The notes beneath the pieces are model-generated. The model saw only the letters and a program-made list of their open reading frames with translations, did no database searches and was not told the DNA's origin. The translations under genes were made by a program, and so were the position numbers. From positions 1-64,000 of the forward strand of contig JABAAB010000051.1 of the NCBI GenBank assembly GCA_014238945.1: a stretch of DNA of 64,000 nucleotides, written 5' to 3'. The DNA is from Lysobacterales bacterium. Its GTDB lineage: Bacteria; Pseudomonadota; Gammaproteobacteria; Xanthomonadales; SZUA-36. Positions 63,948 to 64,000 of this stretch are shown piece by piece; positions within the stretch are counted from its first letter, which is position 1, and the number at the start of each line of letters is the position of its first letter.

Positions 63948-64000
63948 TCAGATTCTCCACCGGGGGAGTATGTATTTTAAGACCAGTTTTCGAGTATATG

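Noticed and set aside
1..64000. tRNA, rRNA, CRISPR, insertion sequence or prophage
   Set aside because: I looked through the intergenic gaps for cloverleaf arms, repeat-spacer arrays, transposase motifs and phage structural genes and found none. The S74 domain gene alone is not enough to call a prophage.

Overview
The window reads as chromosome of a gammaproteobacterium, probably marine or environmental. The signs are a Cpx envelope-stress module, EpmA, a BepA-like protease, a BamC-like lipoprotein next to bcp, FdxA, PIN-PhoH, many outer-membrane barrels (two porins, two FadL-type proteins, an AlgE-like barrel, a TonB receptor), and extracellular proteins ending in an Asp-x-Ile-Phe-x-x-Gly-Phe-Glu type tag. 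I saw no rRNA, tRNA, CRISPR array, insertion sequence or prophage. Genes are tightly packed on both strands, with many ATGA/GTGA start-stop overlaps.

Layout. 1-19.5 kb is mostly housekeeping and envelope: the tail of an unknown gene, a GNAT-VanY fusion, the Pit phosphate transporter with its DUF47 partner, a cpxP-like gene divergent from cpxRA with a CpxR-box-like site between them, epmA, two porins, a BepA-like protease, glutaredoxin, an NAD-type isocitrate dehydrogenase, a divergent FadL-like protein, a PerM-type permease, PhoH, Bcp, a BamC-like lipoprotein and FdxA. 19.7-30.4 kb is a glycan locus: one plus-strand operon (MurG-like glycosyltransferase, kinase-like protein, two GT4 enzymes, second kinase-like protein, AlgE-like outer-membrane barrel) facing a minus-strand ABC exporter and sulfotransferase. 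This looks like a synthesis, sulfation and export system for a surface polysaccharide or glycolipid.

30.6-36.4 kb holds a six-bladed NHL-repeat secreted protein with one Cys-Cys loop in most blades, a haloalkane dehalogenase, a FadL transporter, and a BigR/SqrR-like persulfide sensor divergent from a persulfide-dioxygenase-like metallo-beta-lactamase. 36.4-42.4 kb is the phenylacetyl-CoA epoxidase operon paaABCDE-paaX plus paaG-paaI; paaY (54.4 kb) and paaZ (61.9 kb) lie farther on. The paa regulon is therefore split by a GntR-controlled catabolic island at 43.5-53.8 kb (CoA-transferase, HMG-CoA-lyase-like enzyme, HyuA, HyuB, isochorismatase-fold amidohydrolase, TonB receptor). The island looks like a complete uptake, ring-opening, CoA-activation and C-C-cleavage route for an unidentified cyclic amide or similar compound.

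55-62 kb has an unknown exported protein, a Sel1-prolyl-4-hydroxylase fusion, a CadC-like regulator with TPRs broken by a T8 homopolymer, and a secreted S74 (tail-fibre chaperone type) protein with a small partner. The best candidates for undescribed systems are the glycan locus and the GntR-controlled island.
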